From Brachionus koreanus (taxonomy: Eukaryota > Rotifera > Eurotatoria > Ploima > Brachionidae), in the NCBI GenBank assembly GCA_016987375.1, contig PJRA01000509.1:909781-973780 (forward strand): a stretch of 64,000 nt of DNA, given 5' to 3'. The notes below the pieces were generated by a model. The model did not search any database. It saw only the letters and a program-made list of their open reading frames with translations, and was not told the DNA's origin. How positions within the stretch are numbered: position 1 is the first letter of the stretch; each line of letters opens with the position of its first letter. Positions 34,059 to 44,669 of the stretch are shown here, one piece after another. Position numbers and translations under genes: made by a program.

Positions 34059-34512
34059 TTAAATTCGTTCTTTATGAATACAAAGTCCTTTTTTGTTCAA
34101 TTCGGCCTCATATTGTACATAATCTTGATGATATAGACGCTTCAGGGCATCACGTCTCACCAAAATATTTGCTTTTCTTATAATTTTCAAGTCTTCTTGA
34201 AGGCCTTTTTGATGATTCAAAGATCTAAAAGTATCATTGAGGGTATCAAAGCTGTCGCTCCATGAAGTTTTAAAACTTTGCTGATTTTTTCTTTTTTTTT
34301 TGAATTAAAGAAAAAAATTTTGAATAAATTTTATTCAATTTACTTGAGAATACTTTTTTCTTCAAACGCTTGCTCTTCTAGAAGCTTTAAAAAAATTTTA
34401 ATTAAAATTAAATCATTGTATTTTGTTTTACAGCTATTCTAGCTTCTTGTGTCCTGCGTTTTGTATTCACACCGCCATGATTAATTTCAAAGCGGTACGA
34501 AGTAGCCATCAT
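34059..34512 (-). CDS. CFAP141: Cilia- and flagella-associated protein 141 (CFAP141)
   Basis: Three exons: 34512-34432, 34384-34344 (only 41 bases) and 34290-34059. They join in frame with GT-AG introns of 47 and 53 bases into 117 aa (human C1orf189/CFAP141 is 101 aa). CFAP141 is a small microtubule inner protein bound inside axonemal doublets. The C-terminus ILVRRDALKRLYHQDYVQYE, continuing AELNKKGLCIHKERI, matches the family ending '[33 protein letters not shown]' in length and key positions. The N-terminal part has a W in KTSWSDSF like the family's central W. Two start ATGs are adjacent (34512 and 34509). The gene is easily missed because of its tiny exons. Together with CFAP100 it indicates a ciliated animal. 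Confidence 0.82.
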
Positions 34513-34729
34513 ACGATCAGAAGACATTTTTATAGTTTCTTAGAAAAAAGGGCTCAAACAACTAAGTTTAAAATTTGCTTAATTTTTCGAAAACTTGATC
34601 GAATAGTGAAATGTAAATACTAATGTTGCCAATAGTTACAAATTAATCAGACTCTATAACTAAATTTTTAAGATTTATTTTATTTCTAAATATTTGATAT
34701 AGCGAGCGAGAAGTTTGAATCACATTCAA

Positions 34730-34920
34730 TTTTCAATTCAGATTATGAAAGAAAAACAAAGACCAGTTCTAACTAGCTTTTTACAGATTTCGGCAAGTTT
34801 TTTGAAATTATTAAAAAAAACTAATTACTAAAATCGATTTATTCATAAAAATAGAGTTAAAATCTTTTAGTCTTATATAAATAAAACTTTTAACTGGAAA
34901 GGTTGTATTCATTAAATAAC
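34730..34920 (+). repeat. Uninterrupted copy of the repeat at 28446/29340
   Basis: Shares TTTTCAATTCAGATTATGAA, AGAAAAACAAAGACCAGTTC and the terminal AACTGGAAAGGTTGTA with the interrupted copy. No coding capacity; identity of the element is unknown. Confidence 0.6.
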
Positions 34921-35179
34921 TCTCTAAATTATGAATGAAATTGAAAAGTTTATGATGTATTTGGATGATGGTTTTGAAATATCTTTAAAAAAATGGACTA
35001 AATTTTAATTTCAACATCTCTGTAATTTTAGAACTAAGTCATATTATAAGTTAAAATAATTCGTGAAATATGTCTTGTAATATTTAGATTCATAAAATTG
35101 CATGTTTTCAGAGTAGGAAAGACACAAAATTTGTTGAACACAAAAAGTTGTTGCTCATGATTTGACAGATTTAAATATT

Positions 35180-35760
35180 CAATGACTAATTTAAATTTGT
35201 AGGAAACTACTAAGAAAAATCCTCTAGATGGACAATTTTTAGAAGGATTATTATTTGTGATGAGAATTGGATCTATTTAAAAATTATGATAACAGAATTC
35301 AATGGTTGAGTCCATCTTTACCAACTCAACCAGTAGAAAAAATAGTGCGATTTGAATAAAAGATTATGTTATGTGCTGATTCCAGATGATGGTACTAAAA
35401 ATGCACAACTATATTCTGAACAATCAGAATGAATGGATGCTTCACTTCCAGAAAAATGTATGTCTTTGGTCGACCGAAAGAAAGGTTTGTTCGATTGAAT
35501 CGAACTTCTTTCTCATCCACCATACTTCTTCCTTCAGATTATTATTATTTTTTTTCGCTAAATGGCTCATGTTCTTATAGGACGGTATTTTACTAACCAA
35601 AACCAAGTTGAAGGAAGATGTCTTGAGCTTTTTGGCTCCAAAAGCCGTGAATGTTACAAAAGATGAATTGAACTACTCGCTGATAGATGGCTTAAGACTT
35701 TAAAACAAAATGGTTTAAATTTTAAGATTAGCTGAATATTTATTTTTTTATAAATTAAAT
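35180..35760 (+). pseudogene. mariner transposase remnant
   Basis: Scattered frames give LLKKNPLDGQFLEGLL, a LSHPPYFFPSDYYYFFSLNG block (matching 'HPPYSPDLAPSDYHLF' of mariner DD34D transposases) and ELNYSLIDGLRL near the end ('FY..GI..L'). Stops and frameshifts are frequent. A possible terminal sequence TTTGACTCACCC lies near 35763. Confidence 0.68.
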
Positions 35761-36173
35761 TTTTGACTCACCCTTGTAACACAAAATTTTTTTTATTTAA
35801 TGTTAAATTGAATTGAAATATTTTTTAAATAAATAATAAAATTTTTTACAACTTATTATCTATTGGGAGAATGTAATTCGAAGTGATTGTTAAAAGAAGT
35901 AATTTGGATAAAAGAAAAAAGTTGATAATTGCTTTTCAGTATAAACAATTAAATAAAACTAATTGGGAAAAAATCAAATTAAAACTCAAATATTTGTTTT
36001 ATAAAAAAAAATAAAAATAATCACAATTCATTTAATTAAATCGAAAGAAAACAATTGATTGTAATCAATAAACCAATGCCAATAATTTTTAATGAAAGTT
36101 GGTGCTTAACTTGAAAATTACCTATTGAATGTTTGTGAATAGAGTAAATTATTGAAGCGTTAAAATATTCTGA

Positions 36174-36180
36174 TATAAAA
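36174..36180 (+). promoter_or_regulatory. Possible TATA box
   Basis: TATAAAA 77 bases before the ATG at 36257. The distance allows a 5' UTR of about 50 bases. Confidence 0.35.
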
Positions 36181-36256
36181 ACACCAAAAGAAAATACTAA
36201 ATTATCCAAAACATCTTTAAATATTAAAAAACAAACAAAAAATTAAGAGAACCAAA

Positions 36257-36622
36257 ATGTCCGCAGCCCCAACTTCATCAGCCGCTCCAGCACCATCAGC
36301 TGCCCCAGCTCCATCAGCTGCTCCAGCTCCATCAGCTGCTCCAGCTCCATCAGCTGCTCCAGCTCCATCAGCTGCTCCGGCATCATCAGCAGCACCAGCT
36401 TTAACATTATCCAAATTATCATTTCCTTTTTCATTTGATGGTTCTTTTTCAAACTTTGCACCAATACCATCATTCGATATCCCTTACTATGGTAACCAAT
36501 TCGCTGCTCCAATTTCTTTTTCATCATTTGCAACTGCATTGCCAGCCGATTATTCAACTCAATTTTCTGCTCCATTATTTTCTTCTTACCCAAATTATGG
36601 TAGCTTTGGAACTTATTTCTGA
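36257..36622 (+). CDS. Ala/Pro/Ser-repeat protein (121 aa)
   Basis: Starts at ATG 36257, single exon, AATAAA about 40 bases after the stop. Residues 8-48 consist of PSAAPA hexapeptide repeats encoded by an 18-bp tandem unit (CAGCTCCATCAGCTGCTC). The C-terminal 70 residues are rich in Phe, Ser and Tyr with SFDGSFSNFAPIPSF and SYPNYGSFGTYF. No signal peptide is obvious. The composition suggests a structural or phase-forming protein, but I recognise no family. The repeat also opens long frames on the other strand, which I regard as artefacts. Near-identity of the repeat units points to recent expansion. Confidence 0.6.
   Translation: MSAAPTSSAAPAPSAAPAPSAAPAPSAAPAPSAAPAPSAAPASSAAPALTLSKLSFPFSFDGSFSNFAPIPSFDIPYYGNQFAAPISFSSFATALPADYSTQFSAPLFSSYPNYGSFGTYF
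36280..36385 (+). repeat. 18-bp tandem repeat in the coding sequence
   Basis: About six copies of CAGCTCCATCAGCTGCTC; the middle units are identical and the edges diverge. Length in whole codons keeps the frame. Confidence 0.85.
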
Positions 36623-37331
36623 AATTATTTTTTAATTATTTAATTTTAATAATATTTTTTTCAAATAAACTAAGATCCTAAATTGTCTTTTTAAATCATG
36701 TGAATATTCTAGTTTCAAGTTCTTAATATAAGCGAGATTTTACATTAAATTGATAACCCTAAACAACAAGACTCCGGTCTAAATGTCTGGTTTAAAATTA
36801 AGAAATGTGAAATTAAACAAAAAAATTTTTTTTTGAAAAATTTAAGTTAAATAAAATAAAAAATAGCATTTTTAATTGATCTTTGTCGAATTTGTCTAAA
36901 AAATTAAGTGGAAAAATAGTCAAGCTTGTTTAAATGTATTATAAAAAAAAAATTCAAAATTTCAAATCTATTTATAATATCGATTTTGCAGCTTTCAAAA
37001 CAAAAAAAAAACTTAGCTACTTACAACAAACACCATATCACCAATGTTAAACATTCTAACTTATATTGCTCCAAATAAATGATTTCAGCTTGATAATTTT
37101 TTAAAAATTAAACAAACTAATAAATCATTTTTCTAATTTATCTTAGGATTCAATTTAAGTCTTATCTTGAGAAAAATAAAATAATTCTATAGCTACTGGT
37201 ACCATTTCTGGTTTTAAAGATTTAAACAAAAGGCTATAAATGTGACTTAATTCGAATTTTTAATTTTAAAAAAAATATTGATCGAGTAACTTTACTATAC
37301 TAAAGTTCGCGCGATGCAAAACTTCCACACA

Positions 37332-37955
37332 ACCTCATTTTTAGATTTTACGTGTATGAAAATCTAGGGTTAGAGAAAATTTTAGGAGGGGTCTGAAACT
37401 CTATTTAATAAAAAAATAGTACGAAGATTGTTGAGGTCAGTTAATGCTTATTATAAGAAATCAACTTATAGTGCAGTTCTAAAGACACACGCCTTTGTTT
37501 TGCCTGAAAAAGGCATATTTTTTAGGTAAAACAAAGGCAACTTTCCGAAAAAATCTCAATTTTTTTAAGATAACCAGCTCAGAATATAGAGCATTTAATT
37601 CTCAATGATAAAGTGTGTTGATCGAGTAGATTGGTTGGATAAAATTCTGATAAAAAAGCTAAAATAAGAAATTTTTTTATTTTATTTAAATAGTTTTAGG
37701 GAATACCCCAGGCAGATCAGAATGGAACATAGTCCTTCTTGTCAGCCTAGCGATTGAATAAAAACATACAAAATAAAAAAGAAAAATGAATAAGAGAAAA
37801 TAAAAATTGACTAGTTTTTAGTGAAAGGAAATAATTGCAAATAAGATATACTTTATATTAAAAAAAAGTTAGGTAAAGTGTCAGACGCCCCTAGCAAAAA
37901 AAAATAAATTTTTGACCCTAGGTTTTCATATACGTATATAATCTAAAAATGAGGT
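37332..37955. mobile_element. 624-bp element with about 75-bp inverted repeats
   Basis: Left end ACCTCATTTTTAGATTTTAC, continuing GTGTATGAAAATCTAGGGTT and AGGAGGGGTCTGA. The right end repeats this in reverse complement (TCAGACGCCCCTAGC ... ACCCTAGGTTTTCATATACG ... ATCTAAAAATGAGGT). No target duplication identified. Contains the short repeat at 37695-37755. Confidence 0.6.
37695..37755 (+). repeat. Short dispersed repeat (copy 1)
   Basis: TTTAGGGAATACCCCAGGCA followed by GATCAGAATGGAACATAGTC and CTTCTTGTCAGCC. Its counterpart at 54071-54132 matches at most positions, and both follow a TTTATTT-rich lead. Possibly the tail of a SINE or LINE. Confidence 0.45.
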
Positions 37956-38659
37956 CTAAATTCATATCTGAAGAGTGATTTTTTTTTAATTTCAAGATTA
38001 ATCAACAGGCAACAAAAACCTTATTAAAGTCGATTGATTAAAAGTTCATCTATTTATATTGAATTTTTAAATTTAAACTAAGATTTTTGCATAAAATTTT
38101 TTTTGTTGATTAAACATTTATAAATTCATATCAATTTTTTAAGAGATTTTTTTAACTAAATAAATATTATATTGATATTATTTTAAATTGATAGCTTGAA
38201 TTTTGCATATTTCATTTCATGCATGCTGAATGTGTGAAAATTTATGCTGAAAAACATACTAGTCATATTTTTCCAGAAATTATTATATTTTTTCATTTCA
38301 AGCTTAAAGTTAAATAATTTGAAAATAGAAATAACTTTAAACCAGTTTAAGCAATGCTTCGAATAATAATACAGAAAAATTGAACAATCATCAAAATAAG
38401 GTAGTAAAAATCTTTTAAAAAATTTACTTGTAACAGAAGTTAAAAAATAGAAGAATACTTAAAAAAATTTGAATTTTATTCCTCAAAATTTTATTCTCTT
38501 TTTTTTTTGTTCAATGGTTAGAGAACTATTTTACATGCATTTTTATTAACTTAAATCTAAGCTTTAGTCCGACCTTGGCCATAATCACTAATTTAAACAA
38601 TTGTCAAGGTCGACCATAATTTAGTTTTAACTAAAATCTCTAAAATTGAATATTTAAAA

Positions 38660-40180
38660 ATGACTGCTCAAGACCTCAATTTGAATGAACAGATAAAGAG
38701 TCTATCGGAAAAAAATGTAAGCTTAGATACGGTTTTAGAATTTTTTATTATTCCTATAATTTTAAGACATGCTTGAGTTTAGCTTTAAATACAGCCTTGC
38801 AAGAAAATGCAACTATCAAACATGATTTAATTTCCGTTAAAGCAATTCAAAATGATTATGAGGAAAAAATAAAAAATAGCTGTGAAAATGAAAGAAAAAT
38901 TGAGCAACTTGTTAAAAAATTTAACTTTCAAGTTGAAAACTGGAAATACAAGTTTAAATGCTTGGAGCAGAAAATAGCAGATTTAGAGTCAATTGAAAAA
39001 CAAGTTCGTTCAATGGCCGACTCTTTATTAAATGAAAATCAAAGTCTTCGATCAATTGTTTTGCATCATGACTGTTTAGTACAAACATTGCATTCAGATT
39101 CTGCCCGCATGAAAAAAGAATGTCAGGAAAAAATTGACGAGATTTTATCTCAAAATGAGAGGCTTTCAAGCTTTAAGTCAGAATCAGAGTCAAAAATTGA
39201 TTGCTTAACTGAACAGCTTTTAGTTGTAAATGTTTTGAATTTTTCTAAATTTTAATTTTTTATATTTTAATTTTTAGAACAAAAATTTAATTGAAAATTT
39301 AAAAGCAGAAAATGAAAAATTGTCTTCTGAAAAATACCAACTTGAACTCCAATTGATTTCACATCATCAGAATATGATCAATATGAAAAATAATTGTCAA
39401 AATACTGAACATTTTTTGGAAGAAAAAAACCAAATGATAAAAAATCTTGAAGATGAGAAAGCTTCTTTGAACATGGAGTTGAATAATTTGAAAATATCTA
39501 GCGATTATGAAATAAATGAGCTTAAAAAACAGGTTTAATTAAACAAGTGAAATTAAATTAATTAAATAAGAGATATTTAAGATAAAAAAGTTGGATTTGA
39601 CTTTGAAGGCTGAAATTGATGAAAAGACATTTTTCAAAAATCAATTAGACGATAAAGTAGAGCAATTTTATTTAGTCCAGGTTTTGATTTTCAACTTTTT
39701 TTTTTTAATCCTAGTTTTTTTTTCATTTAGTTGAATAATAAAGAATTGTCAGAAAGTCTAAAAATATATCAGGACAAAAAAAGAATGGATAATTTTACAC
39801 AAACAATTTTCAAACTTAACAATTTGTCTGTGTCGAACAAATCAACTCAAACAAGATCAACAAACGTTAATTTTGCCACATCTTCATTCACACAAACCCC
39901 TGTATTGATAAACCGAGGTGTTTCTACTCAAACTGAAATTGTTTGCCAACGAAACATAAACATACAGACGGACTCATGTTTGGATTTAAATAAAAACTTA
40001 GGATTTAAAAAAGACTGGACTTTGAGGAATTTGAACATAGAAGATTTAGATGATTCTTATGGAGAAAATTTTCGACCAAAAAATTACAAAAAAAATGAAA
40101 ATGCCAAAAATTTATTTGATGAATTGATAAGCAAAAAAAATAGAAAAAGAGTCAGATTTGCAGATTTGAAAGACAATTAA
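38660..40180 (+). CDS. Coiled-coil protein with serial TQT (LC8-type) motifs (436 aa)
   Basis: Five exons, all phase 0: 38660-38716, 38767-39225, 39278-39532, 39591-39680 and 39731-40180. Residues 1-300 are almost wholly heptad-type coiled coil. The C-terminal part has TQT at 310-312, 326-328, 341-343 and 353-355, and IQT at 365-367, spaced 12-16 residues apart (NKSTQTRS, SSFTQTPV, GVSTQTEI). KxTQT/xSTQT motifs are the known anchor for dynein light chain LC8 (DYNLL), and multivalent rows of them occur in LC8 hub proteins. A coiled coil next to such a row suggests a dimeric scaffold at cilia, centrosomes or another dynein-linked site; this is inference. A basic end (KKNRKRVRFADL) contains an RVxF-like KRVRFAD that could bind phosphatase PP1. 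I cannot name the family. Confidence 0.75.
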
Positions 40181-40195
40181 ATAATAGAAAAAAAT

Positions 40196-40908
40196 TTAAC
40201 ATTTAATATTTAACATTTGCGCAATTTCTTTAGACTTCTCTTGACCACATAATTCTTTGACTATTGACAGAGCAAATTCAAAAGCAGTGCCAGGACACTG
40301 ACTGGTGATCAAATTTCCGTCGACTACAACTCGATCATCAGACACTTTGAAACTATCAGTCAAATCTTGTTTGTACTTTGAATATGTTGTTATATTTGAG
40401 CCTAGGCCTATTTTGAAATGCTTTAAAACTTTAGTTCCTTTAAATTTTTTCAAAAATTAGAATAAAGTTATTTTTTTATTTTTGAATTTTTAAATAAAAA
40501 CCTGCACAAATGGCGGCAATTTTTTTGCTATGATCCCAGTGTTTTTTGACTATGGAGCCTACAGTCGAACTCTTAAAAAAATCATTAAATATCAATTTAA
40601 TTTATTTTTTGTATTACGTTTTGCAGATGTTCATAACCAGGTCCACCAGGCAAAATGACAACATCAAATAGATCGTTTTGACAGCGATCTATGTCTAAAT
40701 CAGGTACAACTCGAATATTTTGCACACAAGTGACCGGCTCGGAGCCTTGAACACCAGCCACAACCGCTTCTATGCCGGCTCGACGTAATGCATCAACTGG
40801 TATAACAACTTCAGTGTCTTCAGCCTTTTCGGCCAAGCAGACTAGCGCTTTAATGACCATTTTTTGATTATGCTTTGAACGATTTAGTCGAATAATAGCT
40901 CGTTGCAT
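40196..40908 (-). CDS. DJ-1/PARK7-family protein, divergent paralogue
   Basis: Three exons: 40908-40618, 40571-40502 and 40437-40196, in frame, 200 aa. It keeps the nucleophile Cys119 (AAICAG) and the acidic partner (E in AEKAEDTEVV), and the fold signatures FDVVILPGG and CPGTAFEFAL. Differences from the neighbour: the residues after the nucleophile are TKV instead of PTA, the His-equivalent region reads TTYSKYK, and an additional intron sits directly after CAG. DJ-1 proteins sense oxidative stress through this cysteine and have been linked to glyoxal metabolism. It lies about 100 bases downstream of its paralogue on the same strand and shares its first intron position, so it arose by tandem duplication. 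The N-terminal extension is basic. Confidence 0.9.
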
Positions 40909-41007
40909 TTATATAGGAAAAAAAAAAAGTTTATTAATAATGATTTTATTTTTAAAACTAATTTAAAAATAGTTTTTTTTTTCAGTTTAAAATAATTTAA
41001 AAGAATT

Positions 41008-41656
41008 TTAGAATTTAAGTCTCATTGGTTCGATTAAAGACTGTGCCTTTTGAGCTCCCTCTAAATATTCGACTATTTTTAGTGCGAATTCAAAACTTGT
41101 TCCAGGACCCTGACTGGTTACCAAATTGCCGTCTTGAACAACCCGGTCTTCATTGTACACATAATTTGCGCCAAGCTTTTCTTTAAATGCCGGATATGAA
41201 GTTATCCTCTTGCCGAAAGCCAAACGATGAGCAAAAAGAGCGGTTGGACCAGCACAAATAGCCGCAACCAATTTACTGCCTTCATAGTGACGATGCAAAA
41301 TTTCTCCAACTAGAGGACTCTTGAAAATATCAATTAATTTTAGAGATTAAATATTTTGCAATTAAATTTTTTCATACCAATGCGCATGCTTCGGCTCCTT
41401 TTAGACCACCTGGAAGAATAACTGCGTCAAAATTGTCCGATTTGACTGAATCAAGTGCTACATCAGGATTTATTTTGACGTTCCGGCTGCAAATAACTTG
41501 CTGATCGCCAGCCAGACCAGCTAAAGTCACTTCAACGCCAGCTCGACGAAGAGTGTCCACAGTGATAACTGTTTCCATTTCTTCGGCACCTTCGGCTAAG
41601 AAAACTAGAGCTTTTTTGACCATTGTTGGCCTTGTGGAAAAAAATCTTTTAATCAT
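41008..41656 (-). CDS. PARK7: DJ-1/PARK7 protein deglycase/chaperone
   Basis: Two exons, 41656-41378 and 41319-41008, in frame, 196 aa (human 189). Conserved segments: [20 protein letters not shown] with the acidic residue corresponding to human Glu18, [19 protein letters not shown] with Cys115 (human Cys106), and [17 protein letters not shown]. An extra 11 residues before the usual start (IKRFFSTRP) are basic and Ser/Thr/Phe-bearing, like a mitochondrial leader; starting instead at Met12 would give the standard cytosolic form. Human DJ-1 is a redox sensor acting in cytosol, mitochondria and nucleus. This copy is the canonical one of the pair. Confidence 0.95.
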
Positions 41657-44057
41657 TCAAAGAGACAAAATTAGGACAATCGCCCTTTTTGAATAAATAA
41701 AGGGCTTTTAGCTGGATGGTAGGTTTTTAAGGAAAAAAACAGAAATATTTTTTGGAAAAATATGGAAATTTTTTCTTATTGCATGTATAGATGTTGTATT
41801 ATTTCAAAAAGGAGATTTCTAAAATTATTCTTGTCATAAATTGAAGCTATTGATCTAGGAATTTTGTTCGCTTCAGACTAATTTTGAATAAAGCAAGCAT
41901 AGCATTAAATATTTTCCTTAAAGTATTTATTTCAAAAGTAAGAAATGAATTTTTTTTTGCTTTATTCCTAGATTTACTTATTAAATCATGTTTTTTTTGC
42001 ACAATTTTATTAAATAAGCAAAATTTTTTTCTCAAGTTAAGTTAATTTAATTTAATATTTTTACATAAAACTTAATTCAACTATCAAGTATATTTATTGA
42101 ACTGGCTTTAAAAAATTTGAATTCATAAAGCCTATTTTATCTGGTAAATAAAGTTATTCGGAAAACAAACAAATTTTTTTATAATTACAAAAATAAAAGT
42201 GGTTTTTTAGGTTTGATAGGTTTTTTGGGATTAAAAATTTTAACCATCTTAGCAAAAATAGAATTTTTTTTTTCTAAAAAGCTTTGAATGGCTTTAGCTT
42301 TAAAAGATGTTTTCTTTTAAATCTGAAATTAGATGTGAAATTAAAATCTAAATAAAACAAAAATTTTTCCGTTTTGATAAGTTAAAATTAATAAATATAA
42401 AATACATTTAAATAAATACTGCAAAAAAGTGCCAAATTCTTTGTTAGAAAGAAAGAAATAGAAATAACGTAAAATTCGGCAGTGTGAATTTTGGATCAAA
42501 AAACAAAAGCAAAAATTTGAAATTAAAATAACTTTTTTTCTGTAAGTCTAAAACTTGTTCTGCAAATTGTATCAGTTGATACATAGTTTGTATCAGACAA
42601 AACCAAAGTCTGCAAAAAGTTTGCAATTTAAATATGATAATTTCGCAAAGCGCATAGAGTTTTGCATAGATGCACAGTTTTTGCACATATTAAATTTAGG
42701 TGATACAAACGAGCTGATACAATTTGCAGAACAGGTTTCAAGAGTCAAACTAAGAAAGTTATTTCAATTTAGAATTTTTGTTTTTGTTTTTTGTACCAAA
42801 ATTCACATAGCCGTAAAATTCCAGAAATTCAAAACTTTAGTGCTATCTGAATTTCTAATTTTTGACTCGAAATTCAAGATCAAGACACTAATCGAACGTT
42901 TAGTAGGTTGATTAAGATGATTTTCTAAATTCAACTATTTGTGAAAAAGAGAAATACCTATTGTGATCATCTCTTCTTCTGTAAAGAGAAATTCGCAAAC
43001 CATAAATTTTTTAAGCATTTTGTCTAGTTTTTTTAAAAAACAACATTTTAAAAGGTTAGTTGTTTCAAGAACTTAGTATACAAAATTCTATTTTTATCCT
43101 TCCACAAAAAATGAAATCAAGAGTTTTAGAGGACGTAGTTTACTAATTAGCACTTAAGTTTTAAATTTTTGGAACTTAAAAATTTTATCAAAAAAGCTGC
43201 AACAAATTAGGTTGCACAGTATTTTTTTAAATGTATTTTATCTTGGTAAATTTTAATTTATCAAAAAAGGAAAAAATTTTGTTTTATTTTAATTTTAATT
43301 TCACATTCTAAATAATAAATAGTTTTTTGAAAAAAGTTTTTCCTCTCTTTCGTTGCCAGAAAGAAAGCTACCATAGCGAAACTAAAATTGTCTTGTTTTA
43401 CTAATCTTCTGCTGTAGCTTAATATTATCATTAGACTTGATCAAAAAAGTGTCTAATTTCTAGATTTTAATGTCTAATTTAAGCTAAAGGCAGCACTTTT
43501 ATCAAAATTTTTAGAGATTATAGCTTATAATTTCGAGTCTTAATGTAAATTTTTACTTTGACCTGGCATCTACAACTAATAAAGATCTCAATTTTTGGGT
43601 CTACTTTTTCGACACAATTTTTTAAATTCAATAAATTCTCAGTACCAAAGCAAAAATTATAAAAAAACATAAAAAATACATAACAATTTTAAATAAAGTG
43701 AACGAGTGCTTGCTTTTTGTTGTTTGTTTGATCAAAAAGAAAAAATAGAAAAAATTTTAACTTTTTCATTAGATTTGGATATTGTTTTCATTTAATAGTT
43801 TTTATAAATATTTGAAAAAAAGTCTAATTTATCAATAAACCAAAGCAAAACATGGCAAAAAATAAGACTTTTTTAATTGTTAATTTATTATTTAACATAG
43901 AATTTTAAAACATTAGAACTTACCATAATTTTTCTTAGAAGAAAAAATTATTCTATTAAATCAGTAGTAAACAGACTTCAAATTAAAAATTAGAAGAAAT
44001 AAAATTATTATAAAATATTTTTGTCATCAATAACTTGATTTTTTTATATTATTGCAG
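41657..44057. other. Intergenic stretch with a MULE-type MITE
   Basis: The foldback element at 42478-42812 is the only structure I can support. Upstream exons for the orphan exon at 44058 should lie here but were not found. Confidence 0.45.
42478..42812. mobile_element. MULE-type foldback MITE with 9-bp duplication (copy B)
   Basis: 335 bp. Starts GGCAGTGTGAATTTTGG and ends CCAAAATTCACATAGCC. Arms of about 100 bp pair through TCTGCAAATTGTATCAG / CTGATACAATTTGCAGA. The direct repeat GTAAAATTC flanks both sides exactly (42469-42477 and 42813-42821). Same termini as copy A but different interior. Confidence 0.82.
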
Positions 44058-44389
44058 TATTAAAATCTATTTTCAAAATAAGACGGCAATTTTTATCTCT
44101 ATACAAATATCAATACTATTATAAGTACATCAAACAAAGTTGTCCTGATGCTTTACATTTGGAATTGACTGATGGTTCAAAAGGAAATTGTTTTGTTTCA
44201 GATGAGAATCATTCAAAGCATAGCAATGACGATATTATTATTTCACAAATCGATTCAAAAATCAATCAATTAAAAATTGTCGAATATGAAAAATTGAGAC
44301 TCAAACCGGAAAGTATTATTAAGGATCTAATCAATGCTGGATTTCAACCATCAAAAAAAATACACAAATATTATAATGAAACCAATTGA
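44058..44389 (+). CDS. Terminal exon of an unknown gene
   Basis: After an acceptor (TTATTGCAG|TATTAAAATC) an open frame of 110 codons runs to TGA at 44387-44389. The protein piece is basic and aromatic at first (RRQFLSLYKYQYYYKYIKQ), then acidic and helical (IDSKINQLKIVEYEKLRL), ending with a GFQPSKKIHKYY tail. Composition and the acceptor suggest a real last exon needing a phase-1 upstream partner, which I could not identify. Family unknown. Confidence 0.42.
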
Positions 44390-44669
44390 AAATGTCTCAG
44401 ATGACTGGATATCAATCCAATATAAAATTAATTTTGAATGTCATATTATCACAAAAAAATTTAAATTGAAATTTAATTTTTGAACTTTTATTATACCAAC
44501 ACAAAATTAAATTAACATAACAAAAAAAAAAAGGAAAATGTTTTAACATGTGGCTTTTAATATATGTGCTTTTGACCAAAAAAAAATTTAATTCAAACAT
44601 ATATTTAATAAAATTCATTAAATTTTAATGGAATAAAAAAAATAAGCAGTCATTGGGGTGTTTCTTTTT

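Larger units (their letters stand above)
34513..36256. other. Intergenic stretch with repeat copy and mariner relic
   Basis: Holds the uninterrupted repeat copy (34730-34920) and the mariner relic (35180-35760). A TATA-like sequence near 36174 serves the next gene. Nothing else seen. Confidence 0.5.
36623..38659. other. Intergenic stretch with one TIR element
   Basis: The element at 37332-37955 with an internal short repeat is the only structure found. No gene seen. Confidence 0.45.

Noticed and set aside
36217..36593. Minus-strand frames of 65 and 116 codons opposite the PSAAPA gene
   Set aside because: They are generated by the 18-bp repeat on the other strand; only the plus frame has a promoter-like sequence and polyadenylation signal.
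42555..42911. 118-codon plus-strand frame
   Set aside because: Lies mostly within the foldback element and includes its inverted arm, so it is not a gene.
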